Shown here: positions 36,090 through 48,834 of the stretch, piece by piece
How positions within the stretch are numbered: the stretch's first letter is position 1
Layout: every line of letters starts with the position of its first letter
Assembly (NCBI GenBank): GCA_030549495.1
Contig: JAUIRK010000049.1
Location: 62,001-126,000, forward strand
Origin: Nectonema munidae
Lineage: Eukaryota > Nematomorpha > Nectonematoida > Nectonematidae
DNA: 64,000 bases
Reading direction: 5' to 3'
Notes under the pieces: generated by a model
Database searches by the model: none
What the model saw: only the letters and a program-made list of their open reading frames with translations
Told to the model about the DNA's origin: nothing
Program-made: the position numbers and the translations under genes

Positions 36090-38340
36090 CAATGTAACCG
36101 ACAAAGAAAGCGAAACTATGAAGAAGTGTTTTGGAGCCAGAAAAAATTGTCTTGCTCAGGATCAGGAATAGGCTGTAGCACCGGATTCTAGATACGCTAT
36201 CTATATAATTTATAACCAGAAAAATTAGATTTATATAACTGCATAAAGCTTACATTTGATAGGGAGTACAACAAATTCTAATCTTCCAAATTCCCAACAA
36301 TGCCTATTTTCAAACATTGGCTCTCCCTTTGACTTCATTCTTCCAGTTATCCTCCTATTTTGTTTCACCATATATATATGTTGCATATTTGGCACGATAA
36401 TGTAAGCATGTTTACTTATAAACTTGAGGTTAAATTTATTCTTTTATATTGGGCAATGGAAGAGGAAAATAAGAGAAATTTTATGAGTTTAAATTTTTAT
36501 TGACAAAAAAAAGTATTTATAAACGCAAGTAATTTTTGTAATGTCGCCTCTGGACGTTAACCAGCTCAAATATATCCTTCCGACACAACTATGGTGTATC
36601 TAAGTTGCGTAATCACAAAATGGAATTGTAGTATTCCATGCGAGGATTTATTGGACTGGTAAAAGTATTTTTTAGTAATATGATAACATTTTCAAAAAAA
36701 TTTCTTTTACTAAATTTCTTATCTCTATATCACTTTTTAGTGAAGAGGCCGCATGGTATATTAAAAAAAGTAAGATTTAAAATAGGCAGTACAGAGGTTT
36801 TAAAGGAATATAATCAATAAAATTAAAATATTTATTTTACACATTGTGCTTATATTATTCATTTACCGTTTAAATAGGATTCTTTTTTTACGAAGATCAA
36901 TTGAATGACATCAATACAAACATAGAGGTTTGCTCCCCCCTCTTTTCATATTTCCGATTATTTTTATAATTCTTTTTTCTAAATAAAAAAAAATAGGATT
37001 CTTCTATGCGTATCCAAAGATCAAAATTCTAAATAAAATTGCGAAAAAGTTATAAAGGTTATTTTACTTTTGTTCTCCGCAATTGAAAGAAGACTATTGA
37101 AAGGGTATTGTCTTTTATAAACAGAAAAGTGGTTAATTAATATATTTTAAAAATGGACCTTTTTAGCCATACTTCATATAAGGTATCAAAATATAGAACA
37201 GGGCCAAATACAGAAGCAATATTTTTAATGTTTTCGTCTCCATCTCCATGTATGCAAATGCTACGCAGGCCTATACGCTCCAAATTAGACTCACAAGTCA
37301 GCTTATTGTAGAAAAAATAGATTTGTGAGTTTGCTCTGCTACAAATATTATGCAGTGTTATATATTATTATTTAGTCTCTTTCACTCGGTAATATAAAAT
37401 GGTTGCAGTAATCATATTTAATAATTGGCATGTTAACATTAGAAAGATTTTTTTTTATAAAAAAAACATCTAAAAGCTTCAATTGACAGAAAATTAAGAA
37501 CTATTTTAGATATTATAAAAGAAAAGATATAAAAGACAATTACTATGAAAACTTGGAAAAATTTTTATACAAAATTTGAAAAAATGAAATAACGAATGCA
37601 AGTGTTGTAGAAAGAGATGTTATAACTGTGAGAATTTTAATATTAATCTTAGAAAACGCAGAAATAATAAGAGGGAAATTCAAAATACGTCAAATGACGC
37701 AACTATAGCCACTCAAGTGTTCATCAATATCTCCAATAACGTATAAGTCATAAATCGGTAATCGGCTAATTTGTTTTCAAAGCAGCATCATTATAAAAAA
37801 AGTTAAATTATTGATATTAGGTTGGTTATATGACTAAATGTCGACAGGCAGTAGTTGAGGAGGTTTTATCAAAAAACAAAATAACAACAAATGCGAGGTC
37901 TAAAAAAAATTTTAGAGAAAAAATAATGAGAAGTTATCAAACGACTCTTTTAGTTAAATTTTACATTAATTAGCTCTAACAAACTAATTAACTAATCAAC
38001 CAACAAAATGAACTATCAATTAACTAAATTATTTGACATTTTGTCTGCCAACATTAAGTTTGTACACATATATTAGCAATACTACCTGCTTTGTCACATT
38101 TTCTAAAAACGGAATAAATACATCAATTTAACAGTAAGTCTTAAAAAATACTGTTTAAAAATGAGAGAACAAAATCTAATAAACGATTGTAAGAAGCAGT
38201 ATTCTGCAGAAGAAAAAAAGTAAAACTAAAATCTCATTTCTTTTCAATTGTGGACATCAAAACTATAATGTCTTTGAGGTTCGAATGCCGCATCTAAGCT
38301 TATCCGTTTATAAATAGAGCAAAGTAGCACACAATCATGA
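36090..38340. other. Golgin intron 2, nothing recognised
   Basis: AT-rich. A CTAA-rich stretch at 37968-38030 resembles the interior of the repeat at 61146-61374. No exon or element ends were recognised. Confidence 0.3.
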
Positions 38341-38348
38341 CTTCTAGA

Positions 38349-38547
38349 AGTGGTTCTCAACCTAGTTTTGCGGCCAGCATGGCAAAGTTGCATAAAAATA
38401 GCCTAACAAATATCATATTAAAACAGTCAAAATTTTGCAAATTTATTATTTATGATCATTAAAAAACGCTTTTCATGGTGCGAAGCTCTCTAGTGCAATG
38501 TTCGTTCTTAAATTGGTCCTTTATTAAAAAAAATGAGGAGAAGCACT
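38349..38547. mobile_element. hAT miniature element (199 bp)
   Basis: The left end AGTGGTTCTCAACC is the common hAT terminus (CAGTGGTTCTCAA). The right end read inward is AGTGCTTCTCC. Flanking 8-mers CTTCTAGA and GTTCTAAA match 6 of 8. No coding remains. Confidence 0.55.
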
Positions 38548-38555
38548 GTTCTAAA

Positions 38556-40222
38556 TGAAAATACGCTACAAGACATCAGCACCTTTAACGCTGACTTAAA
38601 CTTTTTAATTATTACCAAAAATAGATCAATTTCAAAACTCTGGCATGAAACGAGATAAAAATTTAGAATATCATCATAAATGTATATAATATATAGTTTG
38701 TATTTTTTTGGCTTTGTAAAATTTTTTTCAAGGGTTATCTAAAGTAAGTTTTTAATCAACACTTAATTCGTATCGATAAAATGAAAATATTTCAACCAGG
38801 CCAGTCCAACCTCCAACCAGAGGCGGATTCAGAAGGAGATGATGATCGATTTAGTCACGCCCCTTCAATTTTTGAACATACCAAAATATAGTTCAAGGAA
38901 AGTTAGTTTGATTTTCTGAAGGAAGAGTTCTACTAGTTCCTTAAGATGATATTGCTAATACTGCTTGTGTAATATGAGTAAAACTCTATAAGAATCGATT
39001 CACACAGCTTTTGTATATTCCATATTCAGAAAATATTCATTTTAGAAGAAAATCTGTATCCCCTGCTTCCTGCATATCATCACTGACAAAAAAATATTGA
39101 AAAAGCACAACGCACTCAAGAGTACGAAATCAGGAAGCACAGTGAACAGGAAGCGCAAATACACATTATTCTTAGATACGCAGTTCATTAGTCTCATGTG
39201 GAAAGCAGTTTATGAAGAAGTGTGCATCTTTGTATAAACAAGTTGAAAAAACGTATAAATCTCGAGAAAAGCAAGCAAGCATTTGATTGACGACAAGTAG
39301 CCTCAACAACACAGATAAAAAGTATATTTAAATGGGTAAAAAACGTGAATCAAATTTAAAAGGTGGGACAAGTCAGTGATTAATGGCAAATTAGGATATA
39401 AGCCTAGCAAGTTATAAAATATGAATATCGACGCAGAAAGATGAATGATGCTGTTGTTTTCACTGATTTTACGAGCCAATAAATCACAGAAAAGAAAAAA
39501 GTATCAACCACTTCCCACAAATAATCATTCATTTCATCGTGTAACTGCACTCTGCCTTCAAATTGCTTACCGATTATTGTTTACGACCGTGTAGCGATTT
39601 GCGAATCGGAAAACCCGAACTTTCATGAAGAATGGCGCAATAGTTCAACGAAAATTTTATTTGATGAAAAATGTTGAAAAACTAATTTTTTATTCTAAAC
39701 ACCATCTCAAATCTCAAAGATTGGGATAATATGGGTTAGTCACCAGACTCTCAATAAATAGAGGGCAACTTGGATTGGATGGAACGAGAGCTAAGCTAAT
39801 AGAAAGCGTATAAATTTATGTCACAAGGGAGTTCCAAGAGGAAAACATATTTTAGGAGAGGCTCAGCTCATATTTCCCTTACTGAAGAGCATTTAATTAA
39901 AATTAGATCAAAAAATCTGAAAAATGTAGGAATTTAAAATATTTTAAAACTTTACGCTTTTATTGCAAACTTTTTTTATTTGTATTTTAAATTATTATTT
40001 GATTAACTTACGTAACTTTGTTTATGTTTGTGTTTTACTTTCTCTTTTGCCTTTTATATTTTAACTATTTCCTTGCTTAAAGAATACACAACATTAATTA
40101 AAGCGAAATTTTAAACATATAAATTGAATTCGAATATTTATTATATAATGGATAAAAATTTTTCAGGTCATCAAAAAGGTTAATTAATACTGAAGATTCC
40201 AAAACTGTTACAATTAAGGATA
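38556..40222. other. Golgin intron 2, little recognised
   Basis: AT-rich. A lone hAT-like end CAGAGGCGGATTCAG occurs at 38818-38832 with no partner found. Confidence 0.3.
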
Positions 40223-40230
40223 ATAGAAAC

Positions 40231-40595
40231 TAGTGATGGGACGAAAAAAAAGTTTTGTACGATTTCGGTTCCGATGTTGATTCTTATAAAAATGTACGAT
40301 CCGATTTCGATTTCGATGCCGATTCTTAAAAATTAAAAAAATATATATTAAATTCTCTGTGATTGGATTTGGAAGATCAATAAATCAAGTTAAATAAAAT
40401 CTAAAGTTAGTTTATTTAATTTTTAAAATACGTTTAAAATGCAACTTTTTAAAATGCTCCTGAAAATAAAAAGAATCGGGACTGAGATATCGGAAGGCAG
40501 TAATGAATTCTATGGATGCGATTCCGATTCCGATATTCGAAAAGCACGATTCTCACGATTTCCGATTCGGATTCTGATTAATCGTGCCATCACTA
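40231..40595. mobile_element. hAT miniature element (365 bp)
   Basis: Inverted ends TAGTGATGGGACGA and TAGTGATGGCACGA (13 of 14). Flanking 8-mers ATAGAAAC and GTAAAAAC match 6 of 8. The interior is rich in CGATTCCGATT-type subrepeats on both sides. No transposase. Confidence 0.65.
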
Positions 40596-40927
40596 GTAAA
40601 AACAAAAGGAAAATGACTCCTTGAAAAATAAAATACAATTTATCATATTTACCAAAAGTGAACAAGTTACCCTCAAAATTAAGGAGAATAAGAATAAAAT
40701 GCAGCCATAAATTTAACAAGAGTGTTAATAAAACTAGAAAGTATTTGATAAACAAAAAAAATGAGGCGCCAAAATCAAATTTATGTAAAAGGGAAGACAT
40801 GTTAGGATAAAAATTTCAAATCACTGCACCACGGCATCTGTACAAAAGCATAGCAAAGAGGATTCAATGAATTCTACAAAGAAATGATATCAACCATTAA
40901 CCCCTTTTTGCTAACTTAATGTAACGG

Positions 40928-41350
40928 TTAACTGAGGAATAGACAGGTCCGTTGAAAGCAACGTCTTTTCAAGTGACTTGAGTAAAGTTCTTTTGCACAA
41001 GCAATGTCGTACACTGTGTGATTACTATTGATAAGAGTTTTAGTTACAAGTTTTATTAATTTTTCACTTTTAAATGTAAAAAAATGTCTCTTTTTAGAAT
41101 TATATTTCTCATAAACTAGAAATCCTTGCATTTTTTTAATTTTCACGTGTTCTGATTTTTGAGATAATTTCATCCTAAACTCAATTTGATGTTCTTGGAG
41201 TGTAAGGTCCACGGTAAAATGAGGACAATTTAATGATACCGTTATAGAAAGTCCATTTAAAAAACGCCATCCCTTGAAACAATAGCTTATATTTATGGTA
41301 AAATACCATAAATGGTGCGAACCTATATAACCTATTGAATGAGATCTCAA
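40928..41350 (-). other. 140-codon open frame, not recognised
   Basis: An unusually long open frame for DNA this AT-rich. It starts MRSHSIGYIGSHHLWYFTIN and includes CPHFTVDLTLQEHQIEFRMK and LVTKTLINSNHTVYDIACAK, ending in a basic stretch and CLFLS. The composition is protein-like rather than low complexity. No family recognised, no clear splice sites and no flanking repeats. It may be an old transposon gene, a nested gene or chance. It lies within golgin intron 2, sense to that gene. Confidence 0.3.
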
Positions 41351-41469
41351 TAATATTCGTCTTGCTTAACATACAACAAATTGAAAACATTAGCATGTCC
41401 CAAGCTGTTAGAAGAATTTTAATTAGAAAAAAAATTGAAGGACTAAATTTCAAAAATTAAAATTTGTTG

Positions 41470-42030
41470 AAATTAGTAAAGAAAAGTTAGTATCAATTTT
41501 GTTACTTGGAAGAGGTTATATATCAGATAGGTAGTGTTAGTAACTCAGTAGAACACATAATAAAACTAGTTTGGAAGAAATTTAAATCTTTAAGTACTGT
41601 TCTATGTGATAATACTTTTTCTTTAAACATAAAGGGTTATCTTTATAAAAGTTGTATTAGACCTAGTTTAGTATACAGTAGTCAAAGTTGGGGGTTAAAA
41701 GAAGTTGAGAAAAATAGGCTAAACACGAGAATGTTAAGAAATATTTGTAAATCGAATTGGAAAGACAAATTAAGCAATGAAAAAATAAGAAGTTTATGTA
41801 ATGTAAATGAAATCAATAAAGTAATAGGGAGGCAAAGATTAAGGTGGTTTGGGCATGTAGACAGAAGACCGGCTGAAGAGTTCAATTAAATAGCATACAA
41901 ACAGCAAAGTATAGGTAAATCTAAGGGTTGACCAAAATTAACATGAAAAGAATTAGTTCTTAAGGATATGAAATTGAAAATAGGGGATGAAGAAAATAGG
42001 GAATTTTGGAAAAGTAAAATTAGGTAGTCT
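41470..42030 (+). mobile_element. LINE ORF2 C-terminal fragment
   Basis: The open frame 41506-41889 reads SLNIKGYLYKSCIRPSLVYS, then SWGLKEVEKNRLNTRMLRNI, then RLRWFGHVDRRPAEEFN. This is the conserved region after the RT domain of many CR1-like LINEs (LYGSETW, MLRW, RRLRWFGHVERM). After a stop, KSKG, PKLT and KELVLKDMKLKIGDEENREF complete the usual RGRPKxTW tail with two stops. Only the last fifth of a LINE protein is present; the copy is 5'-truncated. Confidence 0.75.
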
Positions 42031-42714
42031 TTTTATATGTGTTTTCATATTGCATGCAACTAGACCCTAGCTTACTGGAAAAGTAGCAGTAAAACCGATT
42101 TATTTATATATTATATATAAAATTTATGACAAATTCCTAATTTTTATGAATTATTTTTAGCTATTAAGGTGAATAAGGAAACCTTTATTTCAAAAATTTC
42201 GGAGTCTCTTAAGCATAGGAGGTATTGGAAATGAATTATAGGCGAATATAGAAATTCAACACAAATACGATACTACTCATTGTCTATTTTTATTCAAATG
42301 CAATATATGGATTCTATGCGTATTACTTTGATAAAATTATAAATTGTGGAGATAAAATATTTATATTCTTCTTTTTGAAATTTTTTTTCAAATTTTCAAC
42401 CCTATTTGTTGTTAAATGTTGAAAAATGGCAGCAAGAGTAGGAGTGTGTTTTATTTATTTAGACCGATAGTTAGTTAGCAACTTTACGAAATCAAATTAG
42501 CTCATATACTCGTGTAGCAGACAACCGTTGAATTTTCGGTCGCAAAACAATGCAACCTTTTTGAGAGTTATCAGCCCTAAGCACGCGGGAAGAATTATTT
42601 TTGTGCTCTTTAGAATCACTAATTACCTATGTTTTCATATTTTTAACATTATTTTGCCATGAATAAATTGCAAAAATTAATTTTTATACATGTAAGGATA
42701 TACATTAGTAAGGG

Positions 42715-42782
42715 TAATTTTCGAAGCCATTTTTCATAGGGGAGGCTAGGCCCATGAGGACTCTCCCTTGGATCCGCCACTG
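42715..42782. repeat. Lone hAT-like terminus
   Basis: Read inward from 42782 the sequence is CAGTGGCGGATCCAAGG, a common hAT end, followed by GAGAGTCCTCATGGG. No matching left end or target duplication found. Confidence 0.3.
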
Positions 42783-42796
42783 GGTGTAGGCATTAT

Positions 42797-43163
42797 TGAA
42801 GATCTTCTTTTTCTCATCTGAACATGATTAAGTCAAAAATAAGATTGCACAGTACAAATTCAAATCTTGAAAAATGTTAACGAACAGCTTTAACAAAGCA
42901 CACACCTAAATTTAGAAATTTGATTAAAGAAACACAAAACCAAGTTTCCCATAAATTGAAATGAATAGGCTAAGATAAGTTTCAACTTATTTATTCTAAT
43001 AATTCTTTATATGCATGGGTATGCCTGAATATCTATCTGAGTGTGATGCCAGTGATGTGTCTGTGTGTGAACATTATTATCAAACTGTGCTTCTTAGAAC
43101 TAAATTGTACTGTGCTATCTTATTTTGGACTTAATCATGTTCAAATGAGAAAAAGATCTTCAA
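42797..43163. repeat. Long inverted repeat, miniature element candidate
   Basis: Two arms of about 63 bp, 42797-42859 and 43102-43163, are near-perfect reverse complements (blocks TTGAAGATCTTC, CATGATTAAGTC and GCACAGTACAA are shared). They enclose about 240 bp. A few substitutions and a 3-bp gap separate the arms. No convincing target duplication could be assigned. Confidence 0.65.
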
Positions 43164-43366
43164 GTATTTTTGACACTTACAGCAATCAAATTTTTAAGTG
43201 AGATTAGAATGGATATCTTATGAGTGTAATCGAAAATAATTTTACTGATAACAATTATTTCAAAAATGAAAATGCTCTATTCAAAATATTAGAAATATCG
43301 ATATGTATTTTGATTAAAAAGAAACTCACAAATTTAAAATTTTTTTATTTTTCAAAAGAAATAGAG

Positions 43367-43500
43367 AGGTGAACCAAAGAAGACGTGGAAAGATGTCGTT
43401 AAAGAAAACATAAAAAGAAAAATCTGAAGGTTGAAAAGGCTAAGATGAGGGGGAGATAGAGAAATCGCTACAAATATCATGATCTACCTTGGCTAGCCAG
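43367..43500 (+). mobile_element. Second LINE C-terminal fragment
   Basis: The plus strand reads RGEPKKTWKDVVKENIKR, the extreme C-terminal RGRPKKTWxDVV motif of the same kind of LINE as the fragment at 41470. A stop follows, with decayed sequence after it. Confidence 0.5.
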
Positions 43501-43509
43501 GATAAAGAT

Positions 43510-45014
43510 TATACCTTTTTACGGGCAAACGGAAGATGATGAGTTAATGGATAAATATTTTGGGTATTTGAGAGTATAAGTTTGCACATTTAAATATTTT
43601 CTCTTGTGTGCAAATTCAAAACATCGTTCATTCTCTTTATACATTTCTTAATACTTCCTCTCACCCCTTATTATTCATGAAAAAGAGCGCAACAGTAGGA
43701 TATCGAACTTCTTCCTCTTTCCATTGTAAAGACAAGTTTTTAATTAAAAAAATTTTCTCATTTGTTCTTTGTATTCCTAATCTAATTATTAAAGCTGTTA
43801 TTTTGCAATAGATGATAACTGTGGTTAAAGATAAAAAAAATGTACCTTTTTTTGAAAGGGCAGATATATTTTATGTATGATCTTGTCTTTGATGCAACAA
43901 TAAAGAATAACTGTAAACAGCGATATATGGTTTTGCCAGAAAAGTAGAGGTGAAAAAAAGCCCCAAGTGAGGAAAAAGTTTTAGAAAACAGTGTATCATG
44001 TTTGTCTTTATATCACCCTAATTCATTTTTTTGCCTTCTAAAAACATTTTATACCAAGAGTATAGGAATAAGTCTTATTTTTTGTTATTAAAATTGCATA
44101 ACCCTGTCAATAACATATCTTCTCATATGATTTCTAATTTCAAAGTATGCTTTGACATATTTATTTCTTTTCAAAAATACAAATTAAATAATTGATTGTG
44201 TGTTAATTGAACTTATTAAAAATAATTTCCTACTTTCTTTGTTTAGGTATTATTAATGAATAAATTAACAATAAATGCAAAATTTCAGACTCTGTATTAT
44301 GTTGAAGAATAAGAGGATAAGACAAGGTTTATGAAAGATAAAATGGTATTGATATTTATATAGTAGGTATGAATAGCAAAGGACTCCAAAAGTAAGAAAA
44401 GGTAAAAATTGATAGGGAAAAACATAAAGTATGTCTACGAATACACAGCAGTGAGTAATATAGAAAATTATTTTGGCCTTCGGTAGATCATTGAGCTTCA
44501 CGAAGAGATGCGAACCTTGCAGAGGGGTGTAGGGTGCGAGTTGAGGATGTGGAATCCCTGAAGGCCTAGCTAATTGAGTCTAAAAGTTTTACACGAGAGG
44601 ACTAATATAAAATTTTGCAAAAAATATTTGTTATACGATTGCAATCGTAGAATTTATTCATAACTGCTCGTAGACTTGTCTTCTCAACTACAATGGTGAA
44701 CAAAACAAATCATTGTTAGATTTACTCACATTCTTTCATTCACACCAGTTTCATATACATTTTTACAGTTATTGGTATTGTTTCCCCATCCTTAAATTGG
44801 GGCGCACAGAATTTGAGTGAAGAAATCGATATATCGATCTCCATTTTGCCCTGTATTATGCTCTCCCAGTTTGACACTTTTTATACAGGTATAATTTTAA
44901 CCAGACCACTTCTTGGCATAGTATGAAATGAAAAAATAACATCACTGCAAGTTACAACGAAAAATTACCTTAATTGGAAAAAATTTATTAAAATATGAAA
45001 GCTTTAAAAAAAAC
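43510..45014. other. Golgin intron 2, little recognised
   Basis: AT-rich. A GC-richer patch at 44495-44580 contains, on the minus strand, a B-box-like GGTTCGCATCTC but no clear A box. No exon recognised. Confidence 0.3.
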
Positions 45015-45094
45015 CTCTTCTTTAATCGTTTTTTCTCCGATGTACAAATCTCCAATTTTTTCTTTTAGACTTTCTAGATCATTTGTATCACAAT
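45015..45094 (-). CDS. TRIP11: Golgin (GMAP-210-like) exon 2
   Basis: 80-nt exon, acceptor TTCTTTTTCAG and donor GTTTTT. It starts with two bases completing the codon split by exon 1 (G plus AT gives Asp) and ends in phase 0. It encodes CDTNDLESLKEKIGDLYIGE then KTIKEE, the first heptads of the coiled coil directly before NESLKERI of exon 3. The donor lacks the usual purine at position 3, so the 3' border is slightly less certain. Confidence 0.72.
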
Positions 45095-46289
45095 CTGAAA
45101 AAGAATAAAAATTTTATACCATATGTTACAAAATTAGTATAAAATATAACAAAAATATTAATTCAAAAAATAGTATATTTAGATCAAGTCGGGCAAAAGC
45201 AAATCACCTATTGGGATAGAAAATTAAACGAGCCGTTTGTATACTTTATCCACTAATGGTCAATCAACACTACCCCTGAATTAAGTAAACTTTTTCAACA
45301 CATAAAAGAAAGTTTTTTGAGAGAGGGAGAGAAGGGGCGATAGTTATAACAATCTATTTTTGAAACTATCGATTACCACAATAATATTTTATTTAAAATC
45401 GATGTCCGAAATTATTATAGGTGATTTTTTGTTTATACAAAAACTAAAATAAAACATAATATGAAAATGGTATGAACTATGAACATTGTTCTCAAATATT
45501 AAGTTTCGAAGTCCAAATTTTAAAAGTAAATCAGAATTAAATTTGATATCGGTTTAAAATTTATTGTTTTAAGATCATTGCACAGAATACATACAAACAA
45601 AATACAAAAATACGTTGTTTAGGCTTATTCTGTTAGGGTTCACCTATTCTGAATAAGTGATATACAGGTCAGACATAAGAAGATAAAATTGAGGAAAGAC
45701 TATCTTGCTTTGAAATATTTATGTAATTGTATACAAATATATATTTTAGAACATGGTTTCCAGTCAATCAACTACTTAGTTAATTCTAAAAGAAATGGTG
45801 TATCAGTAAGAAATTTCATCCATCCAATTTAACATCTTTTCACATTTGATACGTTCTTGAAAATGATATCATTGTGATGATTATTTCAGAGGCGTCATAT
45901 TAATTTTTTATATTAATTTATAATTTATAATTATTTTTTTATATTGATTTTTGACAAGTCCCCTAACTTTTTTAACAGATTTCTTTTTTTTCTAATTTTT
46001 ATATTATCATAGGATTTTTCATTTATATCCTTTAAAATGAAAATTTTGAGGTAATATCTTTTTTATCATAAAGTGCATATTATGATAAAAATACTTTTAA
46101 ATGTGAATTCTTTGAAAAAAAGTTATTTAAAACAAATGATAAATTTAACTTGTCCCTACCCCTTAACCTCCATGGCATTTTTCAATAAAACAAAGTGATT
46201 ATTAAAACACTTGATTAGTATTATCAGCTATTATGTAGGTACACATTTCAACATTCAAGAGTACATTGTAAACAAAAGAAAACAATATA
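45095..46289. other. Golgin intron 1, nothing recognised
   Basis: AT-rich with no visible exon, terminal repeat or array. Confidence 0.35.
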
Positions 46290-46290
46290 C

Positions 46291-47935
46291 AGTAAAACTT
46301 CTCTTTGCGGACACCTCTCTAATCCTCACCCCTCTCAAATGAGGACATTTTGTTGAAGCATTAAATTAAACCTTATTATTTTAATAGCTAAGAGGTTTCT
46401 TGAATACGATCACTTCTATTATTTGATTTAAGGACAGAAAGTTTCTGTGCTTTTTATACTTTTTTATCGAAAAAATATATTTTCTTTTGTGTGTGATCTA
46501 TGCGAACTGTTTCATGGTGAACAGTTTACATGTTTTATGCTTGTTTTCAGATAAAGTTTCATAGGTTTCTGTCTCTTTAATTTATCTCAACTTTATTTTA
46601 AATTATGTTAGAATGTCTAAAACTAACAGAAAAAAGTTATGTCTTTCTCAAAAAAAATAAAATTATTTATGAATACGAAAAGACAAATATTAACTATCGA
46701 GAATCAGTCAAAGCTTCCAACGTTGGAATAACTCAAATTCAACAAACCATAAAGGGAAAAGCGAATACAAAGCTGCTTATGAAAATAACATCCAATCAAA
46801 TAGAAAAAGAGTTTGTGCACATTTGAAAAGTGAAGACTTGGAAAACTCTGTTTGGGCTTGGTTTCAAAAATGTAGATCTTTAAGCATACCAATCTCGGGC
46901 CCAATGTTACAAGAAAGAGCCAAAATTACAGCTGAGAAATTGAATTTACCGGATTTCAAAGCGCCTTCAGGATGGTTGAATAAATTTAGAAAAAGTAACA
47001 CCATTAGTTTTAATATTGCTAATGTAGAGAGGAATGAAGTTAATCCCATTGCAGATTGGAAAGCTAAATTGCCTTATTTATTGAAAGATTTTGCTCCAAG
47101 TGACATCTTTAATTTCGCAAAACTTGTCTCAACTATAGAGTTTTGCCTTTGAAAATTTAAATAAAAGGACAAGCGTGCAGTGTATATAAAGTACCCAAAG
47201 ATAGACTAATACTTTGTTTGTGTTGTAATATTTGTAATTGTTGTCATTGGGAAAGCTTGGAAACCCCGTTGCTTTCAACAAATGAAAACAAAAACAACAT
47301 TTCCAGTAAAATGGCTTGCAAATAGAAAACCTGGATGAGATCTTCGATTTTTGATGATTGGATGGAAGGTTTTAACGAAAAAATGCAAACGCAAAAAAGA
47401 AATGTGATTCTGTTGTTAGACAATGCTCCTTCTCACCTTTATAAAAATTATAATAATGTAAAGTTATTGTTTCTTCTAGCAAACTCTACTCCTATTTTGC
47501 AGCAATTAGAACAAGACTTTTAAGAAATGTTCTTTTAAATATTGAAAGGGCTGAATTTAATTTGCAACAACTTGTAAACTCTATAAATGTTCTAGATTCT
47601 TGCAAATGGATAAATGCATAATATAAAATCTTCAACTGATTTAAAGTGTTTCAAAGCTTATGGAGTTGTTGAAGAGAGAATTAATATTGAAGAAAATGAA
47701 GTTGATGGTCATCTTAATGATCTTATTCTTCTAACAAAGAATCAAACCAAAGAATCCACAATGGCTATAGAAGAATATATTTGTTTTGATGAACATGAAA
47801 ATGGTGATGAACAACTTTTGGATAATTGGCAAGAAGAAATGCTAAATCAAGTTGGAGAAAACTTTGATGAAGGTTCAACTGAAAAAGAATTGGAAGAAAA
47901 GGAAGAAGTTGAAAACACTTAGGTCTTCATGGCCC
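46291..47935 (+). mobile_element. Second Tigger/pogo element, decayed
   Basis: The left end is TA followed by CAGTAAAACTTCTC and TTTGCGGACACC, a Tigger-type terminus. A decayed transposase follows on the plus strand, and no right terminal repeat is visible before 48000, so the element is probably 3'-truncated or its end has decayed. It differs in sequence and end type from the pogo copy at 474. Confidence 0.7.
46604..47922 (+). pseudogene. Tigger/jerky-type transposase remnant
   Basis: From 46613 a start MSKTNRKKLCLSQKN leads into KIIYEYEKTNINYRESVKAS, the CENP-B N-terminal helix-turn-helix, after a frame change in an A run. A second frame (46823-47152) holds the Tc5-type domain: SEDLENSVWAWFQKCRSLSI, FKAPSGWLNKFRKS, then KDFAPSDIFNF where the first catalytic Asp should follow. 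The block 47335-47523 has NVILLLDNAPSHLY, the second catalytic motif. The last block (47614-47922) is an acidic tail. At least three frame breaks make it non-functional. Confidence 0.78.
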
Positions 47936-47969
47936 AGGAATACAACGATATAAAAAAATTTGATAATTT

Positions 47970-48132
47970 TTAAATATTTTGAATTTTAAATAAAATTCTT
48001 TTGTTTAAAATTCCTTGGAACCTAATCTTCCCTTCTAAATATTTCTCTAATAATGGATCTTTTCTTTCTTTGAAATTGTAAACATCTTCTAAGTAGTCAA
48101 ATCTAGGAATTCCATATGAAGGATGGACATCT
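47970..48132 (-). CDS. Last exon of an unrecognised gene
   Basis: 163-nt exon ending in a stop at 47970. The acceptor is CTACCTTCTTTAG. One base completes a codon split by the preceding exon (AT plus A gives Ile), giving IDVHPSYGIPRFDYLEDVYN then FKERKDPLLEKYLEGKIRFQ and a short tail. Composition and phase fit argue for a real host gene with a conserved C-terminus. I do not recognise the family. It is nested in golgin intron 1 on the same strand. Confidence 0.62.
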
Positions 48133-48209
48133 CTAAAGAAGGTAGGGGCATATTTTGATAAATTAAACTTTTATTTCTAAATCATTACCATTATTTTTCC
48201 TACACTTAC

Positions 48210-48262
48210 ATTTGTTTTAAAGGTGCATATTTGATAGATCTCCGCATCCCTTCATAATATTT
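48210..48262 (-). CDS. Penultimate exon of an unrecognised gene
   Basis: 53-nt exon between acceptor ATATTTAG and a strong donor GTAAGTG. It is read in the frame KYYEGMRRSIKYAPLKQ and leaves in phase 2, which fits the next exon. Upstream exons were not found. Golgin exon 1 ends in phase 1 and cannot be joined directly to it (this exon enters in phase 0). Confidence 0.55.
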
Positions 48263-48834
48263 CTAAATATTTGTATTGTAGAATATCGTTTGATGATTTT
48301 TGGTATCATAAAATGCAGTTAATTTAATTTATTATTTTGGAGAGCAAATTATGGCGATTTGGGATTATAATGCTCATACAGAACGAAGTTTAAACGACCA
48401 GTTATGAATAATATAAGGCAACAAATAAAAAACTATCAAAAAATAGGGTAGTGTTGGATTAACTTTTTGATATAACGGATTTTTAAGTTTATCTTGATAT
48501 TATACAAAAAAAAAGGTTAACAGGATGCAATTAACAGTTTTACAACAAAATCGATGGATAACAAATAATCTTATATTGTTAGATTATAATTTATGATTTG
48601 CTTAAAATTTTTAAGTCTAACACTTTGAGGACCAATATAACACTAGTATCGCAGGAAATAAAAATTGTTTTCAAATAAATAAATTTCATCAAATAGAAAT
48701 CAGGCAACATATGTTCAAAATTATGGTCGTCAAAGTGTTAAGCTTTACATTTTTAACTAATGTAATGTCTTTTTAATTAAGTCAGTATGCAGGAAAATTG
48801 AATGAATTAAATATCCAACTCTTAACATAATAAC

